DNA of 29,627 bases from Rubrolithibacter sp043763625 (GCA_043763625.1 JAYULL010000155.1:1-29627); one strand, 5' to 3'; positions 9,722-17,813 are shown, counted from the stretch's first letter. Numbers and translations are program-made. Notes: generated by a model not told the origin, from the sequence alone.

Positions 9722-10516
9722 CTATATCTTTATTTTTGACAAGAGCTCTGCTCCCGGTTTCTGTCCGGCCAATTGTCCGCCGTCGGCAATTAATATTTGC
9801 CCTGTCATAAAACTGCTTTCATCAGAGGCCAAGAATAAAAATAATGGAGCTACTTCTTCTACTTTTCCCGGGCGATTCAACGGAATGTATTGTTTAACAA
9901 AGTTCTCGGTAAATTCGGGCGGGTCAATTTCCAAGGACATGGGCGTTTGTATATAGCCCGGACAAACAGCATTTACCCGGATGTTAAGGTGTGCAAGCTC
10001 CAAAGCCATGGTTTTGGTAAGCATGATTACACCTCCTTTTGAAGCATTGTAATGTGCATACCCGAATTCCCCGTCCAACCCGTTTTTGCTCCCCATGTTA
10101 ACAACCGCACCCTTCTTTCTGCTTGCCATTTGGCGGCAAACAGCTTGCGCAACAAAAAACATCCCGGTAAGGTTAATGTCAATAATTTGCTTCCATTCGT
10201 TTTCTTCGATGTTAAGGAAAGGAGTTTCAAAAGCAATACCTGCGTTGTTAATTAAAACATCTATAGGTTTAATTGCATCGGCTTTCAATACTGCTTCGGT
10301 AACAGCAGTTCTATTCGAAATATCCACGCAATAGGAATAGGCAGAAGCTTCTTCGTCTGCAAGTTGTTTTGCGGCAGACGTTAGATTTCCTTCGTGGTAA
10401 TCGAGCAAGGAAACAATAGCTCCTTCAGCTTTAAATTGTTTGGCTATTTCAAAACCTATCCCTCGGGCGGCTCCTGTTATCAGCACATGCTTGTTTTCAA
10501 ATCTATTTGTACTCAT
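9722..10516 (-). CDS. Short-chain dehydrogenase/reductase, candidate sugar 1-dehydrogenase
   Basis: A 264-residue classical SDR. The nucleotide-binding motif TGAARGIG spans 14-21, Asp39 at the end of strand 2 suggests NAD preference, NNAG is at 90-93, and the catalytic Ser143, Tyr156 and Lys160 (YNASK) are present. It is transcribed divergently from the six-gene catabolic operon and shares a 140-bp promoter region with it, including two GTWWAC sites. The likely role is oxidation of an aldose to its lactone for the SMP-30 lactonase, or a later oxidation or reduction of a keto-deoxy acid. The family is certain, the substrate is inferred from context. Confidence 0.9.
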   Translation of the reverse strand: MSTNRFENKHVLITGAARGIGFEIAKQFKAEGAIVSLLDYHEGNLTSAAKQLADEEASAYSYCVDISNRTAVTEAVLKADAIKPIDVLINNAGIAFETPFLNIEENEWKQIIDINLTGMFFVAQAVCRQMASRKKGAVVNMGSKNGLDGEFGYAHYNASKGGVIMLTKTMALELAHLNIRVNAVCPGYIQTPMSLEIDPPEFTENFVKQYIPLNRPGKVEEVAPLFLFLASDESSFMTGQILIADGGQLAGQKPGAELLSKIKI

Positions 10517-10546
10517 AATTTGTTAAGGCTTATTTGGTTAGTTTTA

Positions 10547-10554
10547 CAAAACTA
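10547..10554 (-). promoter_or_regulatory. Candidate -7 box of the minus-strand SDR gene
   Basis: On the minus strand the octamer reads TAGTTTTG, an exact match to TAnnTTTG, about 31 bp before the SDR start codon. No well-spaced TTTG at -33 is visible, so this is a candidate only. Confidence 0.4.
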
Positions 10555-10570
10555 TTATTTTTACCGACAA

Positions 10571-10602
10571 TTGCATTAGTAAACGAATTTTTACTATTTT
10601 TG
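10571..10602 (+). promoter_or_regulatory. Promoter of the EamA-to-SDR catabolic operon
   Basis: TTG at 10571-10573 is followed after 21 bp by TATTTTTG at 10595-10602, an exact TAnnTTTG -7 box. Transcription would start near 10608, about 50 bases before the ATG at 10657. The last base of the -7 box is the first base of the second GTTTAC operator, and the first operator lies between the two boxes. Bound protein would therefore block this promoter. Confidence 0.55.
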
Positions 10603-10607
10603 TTTAC
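10579..10607. promoter_or_regulatory. Paired GTWWAC operator in the divergent promoter region
   Basis: GTAAAC at 10579-10584 and GTTTAC at 10602-10607 start 23 bp apart, the same spacing as in the array before susC. The second lies in the perfect palindrome TTGTTTACAA. Both fit a TNGT-N2-ACNA FadR-type operator. The pair overlaps the plus-strand promoter and lies upstream of the minus-strand SDR gene, so one regulator could control both units. Confidence 0.6.
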
Positions 10608-10656
10608 AATTTGCAGTTGTAAAACCTTAATCATTTTTAGTCAACATCGTCGGTTC

Positions 10657-11595
10657 ATGAAGAAATCGCTAATTTCTTGGTCTGCCTTATTTGCTTGCAA
10701 TCTAATGTGGGCCTTACAGTTTACTTGTATAAAACTTGTTCAAGATCAAATAGGACCGTTCAGTACTGTATTTATTCCAATGATGTTGGCAACGCTGTTT
10801 ATGGTGCCCTTTGTATACAACGATGTTAAGCGGAATAAAAAAAGAAAACTAAGTGATTTAAAAATATTTGCGCTTTTAGCATTATTGGGCCAATTTCCGG
10901 CCCAGGTACTTCTTACAATAGGTACGCAACAATCTACCGCGAGTAACGGATCAATTATCAGTCTTACTTTGCCGGTGGTATCCGCATTGCTGGCCGTCAT
11001 ATTTCTGAAAGAAAAAATGAATACCCTGCGATGGATTAGTTTTGGCATCGCAATAATCGGGGTAGTATTGTGTTCTAAAAAGGATATTGCAAGTACGGAT
11101 TTCAGCTCCAATTACATGATCGGTAATCTGCTGATTTTTTCCGGCATACTCGGCAGCGGTTATTACAATACCATTTGTAAAAAAATAGCGGAGGATTATA
11201 CGGAGATGGAAATGTTGTTTTACACCTACATTTTTATGGTTGTTTTGCTATTCCCGTTTGTATGGTATTACGAAGGAAACATTCTGAAAACCATTGCAGC
11301 CTTTACAAGCAATACTTGGATCGGACTTTCGCTGCTTACGGTATTTCATAATTTCTTGTCGATGATCTTGTTCTTTGTAGCGCTGAAAAATTTGGAAGCG
11401 ATACAAGTAGCTCTTTCTAATTTTTTAATTACGTTTTTCGGATTGCCGATAGCGCTAATTTTTTTAAACGAAAAATTAAGCCCGCTTACTATAGTCGGCG
11501 GCTTACTTGTATTGGTTAGTACTTTTGTCATTACCATTTGGGAATACAGGCAAAGCTCTAAACCTTCGCAGGTAAATATCCCGGCAACGGGTTAA
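10657..11595 (+). CDS. EamA/DMT-superfamily inner-membrane transporter
   Basis: A polytopic protein of 312 residues with ten predicted hydrophobic helices in two EamA repeats. The second repeat ends with the typical stretch LNEKLSPLTIVGGLLVL; the first has LKEKMNTLRWISFGIAIIG, showing the internal duplication. The start is placed at ATG 10657 (MKKSLISW), because the upstream in-frame extension would run through the promoter and operator. It is the first gene of a plus-strand operon continuing to 17745. DMT proteins move small metabolites such as sugars, sugar acids or amino acids. Here it may carry the imported sugar or its acid across the inner membrane, or export an intermediate. Confidence 0.88.
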   Translation: MKKSLISWSALFACNLMWALQFTCIKLVQDQIGPFSTVFIPMMLATLFMVPFVYNDVKRNKKRKLSDLKIFALLALLGQFPAQVLLTIGTQQSTASNGSIISLTLPVVSALLAVIFLKEKMNTLRWISFGIAIIGVVLCSKKDIASTDFSSNYMIGNLLIFSGILGSGYYNTICKKIAEDYTEMEMLFYTYIFMVVLLFPFVWYYEGNILKTIAAFTSNTWIGLSLLTVFHNFLSMILFFVALKNLEAIQVALSNFLITFFGLPIALIFLNEKLSPLTIVGGLLVLVSTFVITIWEYRQSSKPSQVNIPATG

Positions 11596-11655
11596 TGCGT
11601 TAAAATAAATTTTAGTTATACAACTGCTTCAATTATGCTTATCCCGACTGTTAGA

Positions 11656-13332
11656 ATGAAAACCCTTTTATTATCACTTATTGCATTATTGCCGGTTAAT
11701 TTTTGCCAAGCACAGTATAAAGTAGATTCCATGTGCGGGGCAAAAGTAAATTTGGATAAAAATGGCAAGCTTTTGGCAAGATACAAGCCGCAAGTTCCGG
11801 GCGCATCTTACATTTCGGCTGTCAAATTAGCCGTAGATTTTTTAAAGAATTGCCCCATTAGTCCAAAAAATAAGCTTCCACTATATCTTACCCACTGTTC
11901 AATGTATCGCGACGGTAAGGGCGGTTACTACGGATCAGATTGGCCGCATAATCCTATAGTTGTAAATGGTGGTCTGGTGCAAAGCTTGGCTATTGATTGG
12001 CGTAATTTTTCAGGTGATGAAACGGTAATTAATATTGCTCGCCAAGCGCTTGACCATCAGATTAAAAATGGCAGTACTCCGGCAAATTGGGAATGGGCAA
12101 ATGTACCCTACGCCAGCTCCGAGGCCGGCGATTTGATTTATGACGGTGCATCGCGATTTGACACTGCTGCAACGGAAGAAAATAAGGGAAGAGGCGACGG
12201 TTCTTACGTGTTGGAAGTTGATAAAATAGGGGAAATGGGAATCCATTATTTGAAATTTTATCAAATTACCGGCGAAGAAAAATATTTAGATGCTGCTGTT
12301 TCTTGTGCCGATGCCTTATCAAAGCATGTACGTAGTGGGATTCATAATGCCAAGGGTTTAGAGTGGAAGACATTGGTGTTGACTTCTCCATGGGCATTTA
12401 GAGTTAAGGCAGAAAAAGGCGAAGTACTGGAAGATTATACATCGCATGTGGTAGAAAATCTGCGTTTGCTTGATGAGTTAATACGAATTAAAGACCGGAT
12501 AAATTTAACTGCAGATAAAGCAGCCGGCTACGTGATTGCTTCAGATATTGCTTGGAATTGGTTGTATTCAAGCGAAGGACCTATAAAAACATCAATTTGG
12601 AAGGGATACTTTGAGGATATACGATGGGATCCGATCAACTTGAACAGAGTTAATAATTCTCCTATGGAATTTGCACGCTACCTGCTTAGGTATCCGCAAC
12701 GCGATAAAGAAATAGCGGTTACCGTTCCCTCTTTAATCTGGTGGGTAAAAAATACCTTCGGCGAAAGAGGCATGAGTGCTATTAATGAGCAAACAGGTTG
12801 CTACCTTCCTATGGGAAGCCATACTGCGCGTTATGCATCAATTTGTGCTATGTGGTACGAACGCAGCGGCGACAAATGGTTTAAAGAAGAAGCCTACAGG
12901 TTTTTTAACCATGCAACCTACATGGCCCAACCGGATGGAGTTGTTCAAACCGGCCACAACTGGGGTAGCGAAATTTGGTTTAGCGACGGTTATACAGATT
13001 ATATCCGCCATTTTATGGAAGGTGTCGCTGCTGTACCGGAATGGTCGCCTGCAGGTGAGAATCATCTATTGCGATCCACCTCGGTGGTCCAAAAAATTAA
13101 ATACACCGATAAACAAATTGAATATCAAACTTTTGATCAGGATGCACAGGAAGTATTGCGTCTTGCCTCTAAGCCTCTGGGGGTTTCGGTTAACGGATCA
13201 GTGATTAAAGAAGCGAAAAGCAAAGTTGCTGAAGGCTGGGTTTGGGAACCGCTTTCAACCGGAGGAGTACTGCGGGTTCACCACGTAAGGGGTTCAGGTG
13301 TTGCAATAAATATGGGTAAAAAGGTTATTTAA
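11656..13332 (+). CDS. Secreted (alpha/alpha) toroid-like protein, putative glycoside hydrolase or lyase
   Basis: The start at ATG 11656 (MKTLLLSLIALL) gives a clean signal peptide ending CQAQ and a 558-residue protein; an ATG 21 bases upstream is in frame but spoils the signal peptide. The body is rich in repeated helical hairpins with conserved aromatics, such as YYGSDWPHNPIVVNGG, NWEWANVPYASSEAGD, GEMGIHYLKFYQITGEEKYLDAA and QTGHNWGSEIWFSDGYTDYIRHFMEG. This resembles a six-hairpin (alpha/alpha) toroid fold, followed by a small beta domain. I do not recognise a named family. It lies between the transporter and the sugar-acid dehydratase genes, 60 and 16 bp away, so it is probably a periplasmic glycan-active enzyme supplying the pathway. 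Function remains inferred. Confidence 0.75.
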   Translation: MKTLLLSLIALLPVNFCQAQYKVDSMCGAKVNLDKNGKLLARYKPQVPGASYISAVKLAVDFLKNCPISPKNKLPLYLTHCSMYRDGKGGYYGSDWPHNPIVVNGGLVQSLAIDWRNFSGDETVINIARQALDHQIKNGSTPANWEWANVPYASSEAGDLIYDGASRFDTAATEENKGRGDGSYVLEVDKIGEMGIHYLKFYQITGEEKYLDAAVSCADALSKHVRSGIHNAKGLEWKTLVLTSPWAFRVKAEKGEVLEDYTSHVVENLRLLDELIRIKDRINLTADKAAGYVIASDIAWNWLYSSEGPIKTSIWKGYFEDIRWDPINLNRVNNSPMEFARYLLRYPQRDKEIAVTVPSLIWWVKNTFGERGMSAINEQTGCYLPMGSHTARYASICAMWYERSGDKWFKEEAYRFFNHATYMAQPDGVVQTGHNWGSEIWFSDGYTDYIRHFMEGVAAVPEWSPAGENHLLRSTSVVQKIKYTDKQIEYQTFDQDAQEVLRLASKPLGVSVNGSVIKEAKSKVAEGWVWEPLSTGGVLRVHHVRGSGVAINMGKKVI

Positions 13333-13348
13333 TTAATTGAACCTTTCA

Positions 13349-15082
13349 ATGGATAAACAGCGGTTGCGAAGTCATAAATGGTTTTACGGAGCCAATGAAA
13401 CAGGCTTATTGCACAGAGGGGCATTGAGAGCCGCCGGCTTTGATATGAACGGGTATACCGGCCAGCCTATAATCGGCATCGCGAATACATGGGGCGAGTT
13501 GAACAACTGCAACATGAGTTTACGTAGGGTAGCCGAAGAAGTAAAAAAAGGCATCTACGAAGCAGGAGGCCTTCCGCTCGAATTTCCGGTAATAACCTTA
13601 GGCGAAGAGCTGATGAAGCCAACAGCGGGTTTGTACCGCAACCTATTATCGATGGATGTAGAAGAATGTTTGCGTTCTTATCCTATCGACGGAGTTGTCC
13701 TTCTCGGGAATTGCGATAAAACAGTCCCGGGCTTATTAATGGGTGCCGTAAGTGCAAACCTGCCGGCGATACAATTAAATGCCGGTCCAAAGAAAGTCGG
13801 CGTTCACAAAGGACAACGACTTGGAAGCGGGACGGACCTTTGGAAATACTGGGATGAATTGCGCATGGGTCAAATTGATAATATTGAGTGGGAAGAAATC
13901 GGTAAGGCCCTGAGTTGCGGATACGGTTCTTGTAATACTATGGGCACTGCATCTACCCTGAACGGCATACTGGAAGCATTAGGCATTATGCCGCTGGGAT
14001 TAAGCACGCTGCCTGTCGAAAGCGAAAAAAGATCTGATATTAATTTAAAAGCAGGAAGGCGGATTGTAAATATGGTGCATGAAAACCTTCGACCTTCAGG
14101 TATTTTAACTAAGAATGCGTTTAAAAATGCCGTGACGGTTTGCATGGCGCTTGGCGGTTCTACTAATGCCATTATCCATCTAACTGCAATTGCCGGACGA
14201 CTTAATATTTCACTTTATCCGGAAGTATTTAATGAGATAGGAGCAATAGTTCCTTGTATTTCTAACGTACAACCTGCAGGAGAATATTTGATAGATGAAT
14301 TTAATGATGCAGGTGGAGTTCCGGCAGTAATGAAACAATTGGGAGAACTGATTGATACCGAAGTAAAAACATATACCGGCGAAAGCTTGGTTAATCTTTT
14401 AAAAGACGTAAGTGTGGTGGATGCTAAATTGATTACAGAGCCGTCATCTCCGGTTACCGGCGCACCTACTATTGCTATTGTTACCGGCAACTTGGCCCCT
14501 AACGGCGCTATTATAAAAGTAGCTGCCGCGTCTGCATCATTACTTGTACATACCGGTTTTGCTGTTGTTTTCGAAAACTACGACGACATGCTTAGTCGCA
14601 TTGATGAAGAAGATTTACAGGTAGATAAAACATCGGTTTTAGTATTGCGAAATGCAGGCCCAAAAGCAGTACCCGGAATGCCGGAATGGGGTATGATACC
14701 GATACCGAAAAAGCTGAGAAAAGAAGGTGTTACCGATATGGTTCGCATTAGCGATGCGAGGATGAGCGGAACCAGTTTCGGGACAGTGGTTTTACATGTG
14801 GCGCCGGAAGCTGCAGCGGGCGGACCTTTGGCATTAGTTGAAAACGGCGATCAAATAACCTTAGATACACCTAATCGAAAGCTTACTTTAGAAATAAGTG
14901 AAGAAGAACTGACCGGGAGGGCGAAATTGTGGCAACCTCTCGCCGGCAAACACCGGCGGGGTTATCCTCATTTATTTATTCGAGAAGTTTTGCAAGCTGA
15001 TCAAGGGTGTGATTTCGACTTTTTAAAACCTAAGAGCGATGAAGATTTAGCTTTTATTGAACCAATTGTAGGAAGATCGTAA
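13349..15082 (+). CDS. IlvD/Edd-family sugar-acid dehydratase (L-arabonate / pentonate type)
   Basis: A [2Fe-2S] dehydratase of 577 residues from ATG 13349; a TTG 12 bases upstream is also in frame. It removes water from an aldonate to give a 2-keto-3-deoxy acid. Cluster cysteines are Cys54 in NTWGELNNCN, Cys122 in GNCDKT and Cys195 in GYGSCNTMG. Lys124 next to Cys122 fits the carbamylated Mg ligand, and Ser473 in DARMSGTSFG fits the catalytic base. The overall sequence and about 580-residue length resemble rhizobial L-arabonate dehydratase more than IlvD or phosphogluconate dehydratase, including the GSGTDLWKYWDE stretch. The lactonase gene follows after three bases. D-xylonate, D-fuconate or galactonate are alternative substrates. 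Confidence 0.92.
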   Translation: MDKQRLRSHKWFYGANETGLLHRGALRAAGFDMNGYTGQPIIGIANTWGELNNCNMSLRRVAEEVKKGIYEAGGLPLEFPVITLGEELMKPTAGLYRNLLSMDVEECLRSYPIDGVVLLGNCDKTVPGLLMGAVSANLPAIQLNAGPKKVGVHKGQRLGSGTDLWKYWDELRMGQIDNIEWEEIGKALSCGYGSCNTMGTASTLNGILEALGIMPLGLSTLPVESEKRSDINLKAGRRIVNMVHENLRPSGILTKNAFKNAVTVCMALGGSTNAIIHLTAIAGRLNISLYPEVFNEIGAIVPCISNVQPAGEYLIDEFNDAGGVPAVMKQLGELIDTEVKTYTGESLVNLLKDVSVVDAKLITEPSSPVTGAPTIAIVTGNLAPNGAIIKVAAASASLLVHTGFAVVFENYDDMLSRIDEEDLQVDKTSVLVLRNAGPKAVPGMPEWGMIPIPKKLRKEGVTDMVRISDARMSGTSFGTVVLHVAPEAAAGGPLALVENGDQITLDTPNRKLTLEISEEELTGRAKLWQPLAGKHRRGYPHLFIREVLQADQGCDFDFLKPKSDEDLAFIEPIVGRS

Positions 15083-15085
15083 AGC

Positions 15086-15976
15086 ATGACACCGGTAACA
15101 AACACTTCGGCTCAGCTTGCTTACGCGGCTGCAAATATTCTTGGCGAGGGCCCGGTGTGGCATTCAGGGCGAAAAAGTTTTTTTTGGGTCGACATTGAAG
15201 CAAAAGAACTTCAGGAAATAAAATGGCCCTCTCGGGAAGTAAAAGTTTGGGATATGCCTAAACGCATCAGCGCAATAGTAACGTATGGGGAGAACTGCTT
15301 GCTTGTAGCTTTGCAAGGCGGGTTAGCGGTATTTGATATTGAACCGGGGCAGTTGAATTGGTTTGTTGATTTAGAAAAAGACATAGTCGGCAACCGCCCC
15401 AATGACGGGAAATGCGACTCCTCCGGCCGATTCTGGGTAGGTACAATGGATGTAGGAGCAAAAAATTATTCCGGATCCCTGTACAGTATTGATCAAGACA
15501 AAACGATAACCAAGCATCTTTCTTCACTTTCTATCTCGAACGGACTCGCTTGGTCGCACGATGATAAGTGTTTCTATTTCATAGACAGCTCTTTATACCG
15601 TGTGGACAGGTATTTCTTTAATCCCGGGAAAGGTAAGCTCGAGTTCGACAGCACCGCTGTTCGGATACCACAAGAATCGGGAATGCCTGACGGTATGACT
15701 ATTGACGAAGAAGGAATGCTTTGGGTAGCACACTGGGACGGCTTTTGCGTATGCAGATGGGATCCGAATACCGGAGAAATGCTGGATAAAATTGCTGTTC
15801 CGGCTCCGCAAGTTACTTCTTGCACCTTCGGTGGAGAAAACTTAGATGTATTATTAATTACCACAGCCCGAGTAGGATTAAGAGAAGAGACCCTATTGCA
15901 ATACCCGCAAAGCGGACACTTGTTTTTTGCCACTCCCGGAGTAAAAGGAGTTCCGGCAAATAAGTTTAGAGATTAA
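15086..15976 (+). CDS. SMP-30/gluconolactonase-family sugar lactonase
   Basis: A 296-residue six-bladed beta-propeller of the SMP-30/gluconolactonase/LRE family. The divalent-metal ligands are all in place: Glu21 in LGEGPVW, Asn106 in RPNDGKCD, Asn152 in SNGLAW and Asp202 in MPDGMTID. The enzyme hydrolyses an aldonolactone to the open acid. It is packed between the dehydratase (three-base gap) and the DHDPS-family gene (25-base gap), exactly where the step between sugar dehydrogenase and aldonate dehydratase is needed. No signal peptide is seen, so it should be cytoplasmic. Confidence 0.92.
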   Translation: MTPVTNTSAQLAYAAANILGEGPVWHSGRKSFFWVDIEAKELQEIKWPSREVKVWDMPKRISAIVTYGENCLLVALQGGLAVFDIEPGQLNWFVDLEKDIVGNRPNDGKCDSSGRFWVGTMDVGAKNYSGSLYSIDQDKTITKHLSSLSISNGLAWSHDDKCFYFIDSSLYRVDRYFFNPGKGKLEFDSTAVRIPQESGMPDGMTIDEEGMLWVAHWDGFCVCRWDPNTGEMLDKIAVPAPQVTSCTFGGENLDVLLITTARVGLREETLLQYPQSGHLFFATPGVKGVPANKFRD

Positions 15977-16001
15977 AATGATATAACGTTAATAAATTAA
16001 T

Positions 16002-16922
16002 ATGAGTAATACTATTTACGGAGCGGTTCCCATTATTCCTACTCCCTTTCACTCTGACGAAACTATTGATGAAGATGCGTTGTGTAATCTGATCGATTTT
16101 GCCGTTTCTTCCGGATTACAAGCTGTTTGTTTGCCTGCTTATGCAAGCGAATTCTATAAATTAACAGATGCGGAGAGATTATGGGTGGTAAAAAAAGCTG
16201 TTCAACATGCTGCCGGCCGTTTAAAGATCGTTGCTCAATCTAATCATCCGTCACTTAAAGTTGCAATAGAATTGGCAAAGGCAAACGTTGAAAGCGGTGC
16301 AGAAATTATCTCGCTGGCCGTACCGCGTATTTTCAACTTGCCCGAAATATCTATCAAGGGCTATCTGTCTGAATTTTTCAGTGCGATACCCCGTACCCAA
16401 GTTTTAATACAAGACTTTAACCCGGGTGGCTCTTCTATTAGTGTAGAGTTGATTAAGGAGTTATGCCTGCAACACTCCAATTTTAAATACTTAAAGCTCG
16501 AGGAGCCGCTTTGTGCCCCTAAATTCGAAGCGATTATTAAAGCAACAGAAGGAAAAGTCCAGGTTTTTGAAGGTTGGGGCGGATTGTATTTACTAGAATT
16601 AATACCTGTGGGAATCGGCGGTGTTATGCCGGGACTTGCTGTTGCAGATATTCTCCAAGTGATATTTAATCTTAGAAAAAACGGAGAAAATGACAGGGCA
16701 TTTGAACTCTTCGAAAAAGTGATGCCTCAAATCTTTTTCTCGTTACAAAATATGGAGTTGTTTCATTATGCTGAAAAGGAATTATTGATGGCGAGAGGGG
16801 TGCTTAAGAACAGTATATCGCGAAAAGCAGCCTATATTCCGGATGCGTCGACCATTGCTTACATAAAAGAACTAAATCTTAGAATATTAAAAGTCGTTGA
16901 CGAAATTAAGCAATTGGCGTAG
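16002..16922 (+). CDS. DHDPS/NAL-superfamily aldolase or dehydratase for a 2-keto-3-deoxy sugar acid
   Basis: A 306-residue TIM-barrel protein with the N-terminal family pattern GAVPIIPTPFHSDETID. The Schiff-base lysine is Lys165 in KYLKLEEP, followed by Leu and Glu167 rather than the residues typical of DapA. At the position of the usual catalytic Tyr (YNxP) it reads QDFNPGG, with Phe139. A lost Tyr is compatible with a dehydratase chemistry, such as L-2-keto-3-deoxyarabonate dehydratase of the oxidative L-arabinose pathway, rather than retro-aldol cleavage (inference). Alternatives are a 2-keto-3-deoxy acid aldolase giving pyruvate plus an aldehyde. It follows the lactonase gene in the same operon. 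Confidence 0.88.
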   Translation: MSNTIYGAVPIIPTPFHSDETIDEDALCNLIDFAVSSGLQAVCLPAYASEFYKLTDAERLWVVKKAVQHAAGRLKIVAQSNHPSLKVAIELAKANVESGAEIISLAVPRIFNLPEISIKGYLSEFFSAIPRTQVLIQDFNPGGSSISVELIKELCLQHSNFKYLKLEEPLCAPKFEAIIKATEGKVQVFEGWGGLYLLELIPVGIGGVMPGLAVADILQVIFNLRKNGENDRAFELFEKVMPQIFFSLQNMELFHYAEKELLMARGVLKNSISRKAAYIPDASTIAYIKELNLRILKVVDEIKQLA

Positions 16923-17004
16923 TCGTTAATCGCTTGCCGTATTTTTCCGCTACATTGAATATACCATACAGGTTAAAGCCTAAATTTTTAATAATTTTTT
17001 TAGT

Positions 17005-17745
17005 ATGAACTTTAAAAATCAAGTTGCCGTTATTACCGGTGCTGCTTCAGGCATTGGCTTAGCTATAGCAAAAAGGCTTCTGGCGTATGAAGCTGATGTT
17101 GTTTTGATGGATATTAAAAAAGAGGTGCTCGAGAAGGAGTTCGAAAATTTTGGAAATCGGGCAGCGCTTTTTGCAATCGACATCACCGATCAAACTGAAG
17201 TTAAGAAAGCAATTGACACAGGGGCAGCAAGTTTCGGTCGCATCGATATCTTAGTAAATTGTGCGGGGATCACCGGTATTACTAATGTTAAATCGCATGA
17301 AGTAACAACTGAAAATTTGGAACGCGTTTTTGCAATAAACTTTATGGCAAGCTTTTATACATCACAAGCAGTATTACCTTATATGATTAAAAGGCAATAC
17401 GGACGAATATTACATCTTGCTTCAATTGCCGGTAAAGAGGGCAACGCGGGCATGCTGGCATACTCAGCCTCAAAAGCAGCTGTTATCGGCATGGCAAAAG
17501 TACAGGGGAAGGAATACGCGGAAATGGGCGTAACGATTAATGCCTTGGCACCCGCTGTGATAAGGACCGCACTTGTAGACGCTATGCCGGAGGAACAGGT
17601 GAAATATATGACCGACAAAATCCCGATGAAGCGTTGCGGAACATTAGAAGAAGTTGTTAACCTCATAAGTTATATTATATCTCCCGGAAATAGTTTCACT
17701 ACAGGATTCACATTCGATATGTCAGGTGGTAGAGCTACCTATTGA
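17005..17745 (+). CDS. Short-chain dehydrogenase/reductase at the end of the catabolic operon
   Basis: A 246-residue classical SDR with TGAASGIG (11-18), Asp36 after strand 2 suggesting NAD use, a variant NCAG motif (85-88) in place of NNAG, and the catalytic Ser140, Tyr153 and Lys157 in YSASK. It ends in FTFDMSGGRATY. It is 82 bp after the DHDPS-family gene and probably cotranscribed. It may be the second oxidation or reduction of the pathway, for example a 2-keto-3-deoxy acid dehydrogenase, or the sugar dehydrogenase itself, with the divergent SDR in the other role. The two SDRs are clearly different proteins. Confidence 0.88.
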   Translation: MNFKNQVAVITGAASGIGLAIAKRLLAYEADVVLMDIKKEVLEKEFENFGNRAALFAIDITDQTEVKKAIDTGAASFGRIDILVNCAGITGITNVKSHEVTTENLERVFAINFMASFYTSQAVLPYMIKRQYGRILHLASIAGKEGNAGMLAYSASKAAVIGMAKVQGKEYAEMGVTINALAPAVIRTALVDAMPEEQVKYMTDKIPMKRCGTLEEVVNLISYIISPGNSFTTGFTFDMSGGRATY

Positions 17746-17813
17746 AATAGAAACCGGATGATTTTAAAGTTGAAACCTGATATTATAAGACGTTTTCTCA
17801 CGATTCCCAAGGA

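Noticed and set aside
9628..9810. Plus-strand 60-codon open frame between susD and the SDR gene
   Set aside because: It overlaps the end of the SDR gene on the other strand, has no domain and lies behind the terminator.
10534..10656. Upstream extension of the EamA gene to a GTG-like or ATG start at 10534
   Set aside because: It would translate through the -7 box and the operator pair, and adds a hydrophobic stretch not expected before the MKKSLISW start.
12776..13204. 142-codon plus-strand frame inside the toroid-protein gene
   Set aside because: Out-of-frame shadow of a gene with clear signal peptide and consistent protein sequence.
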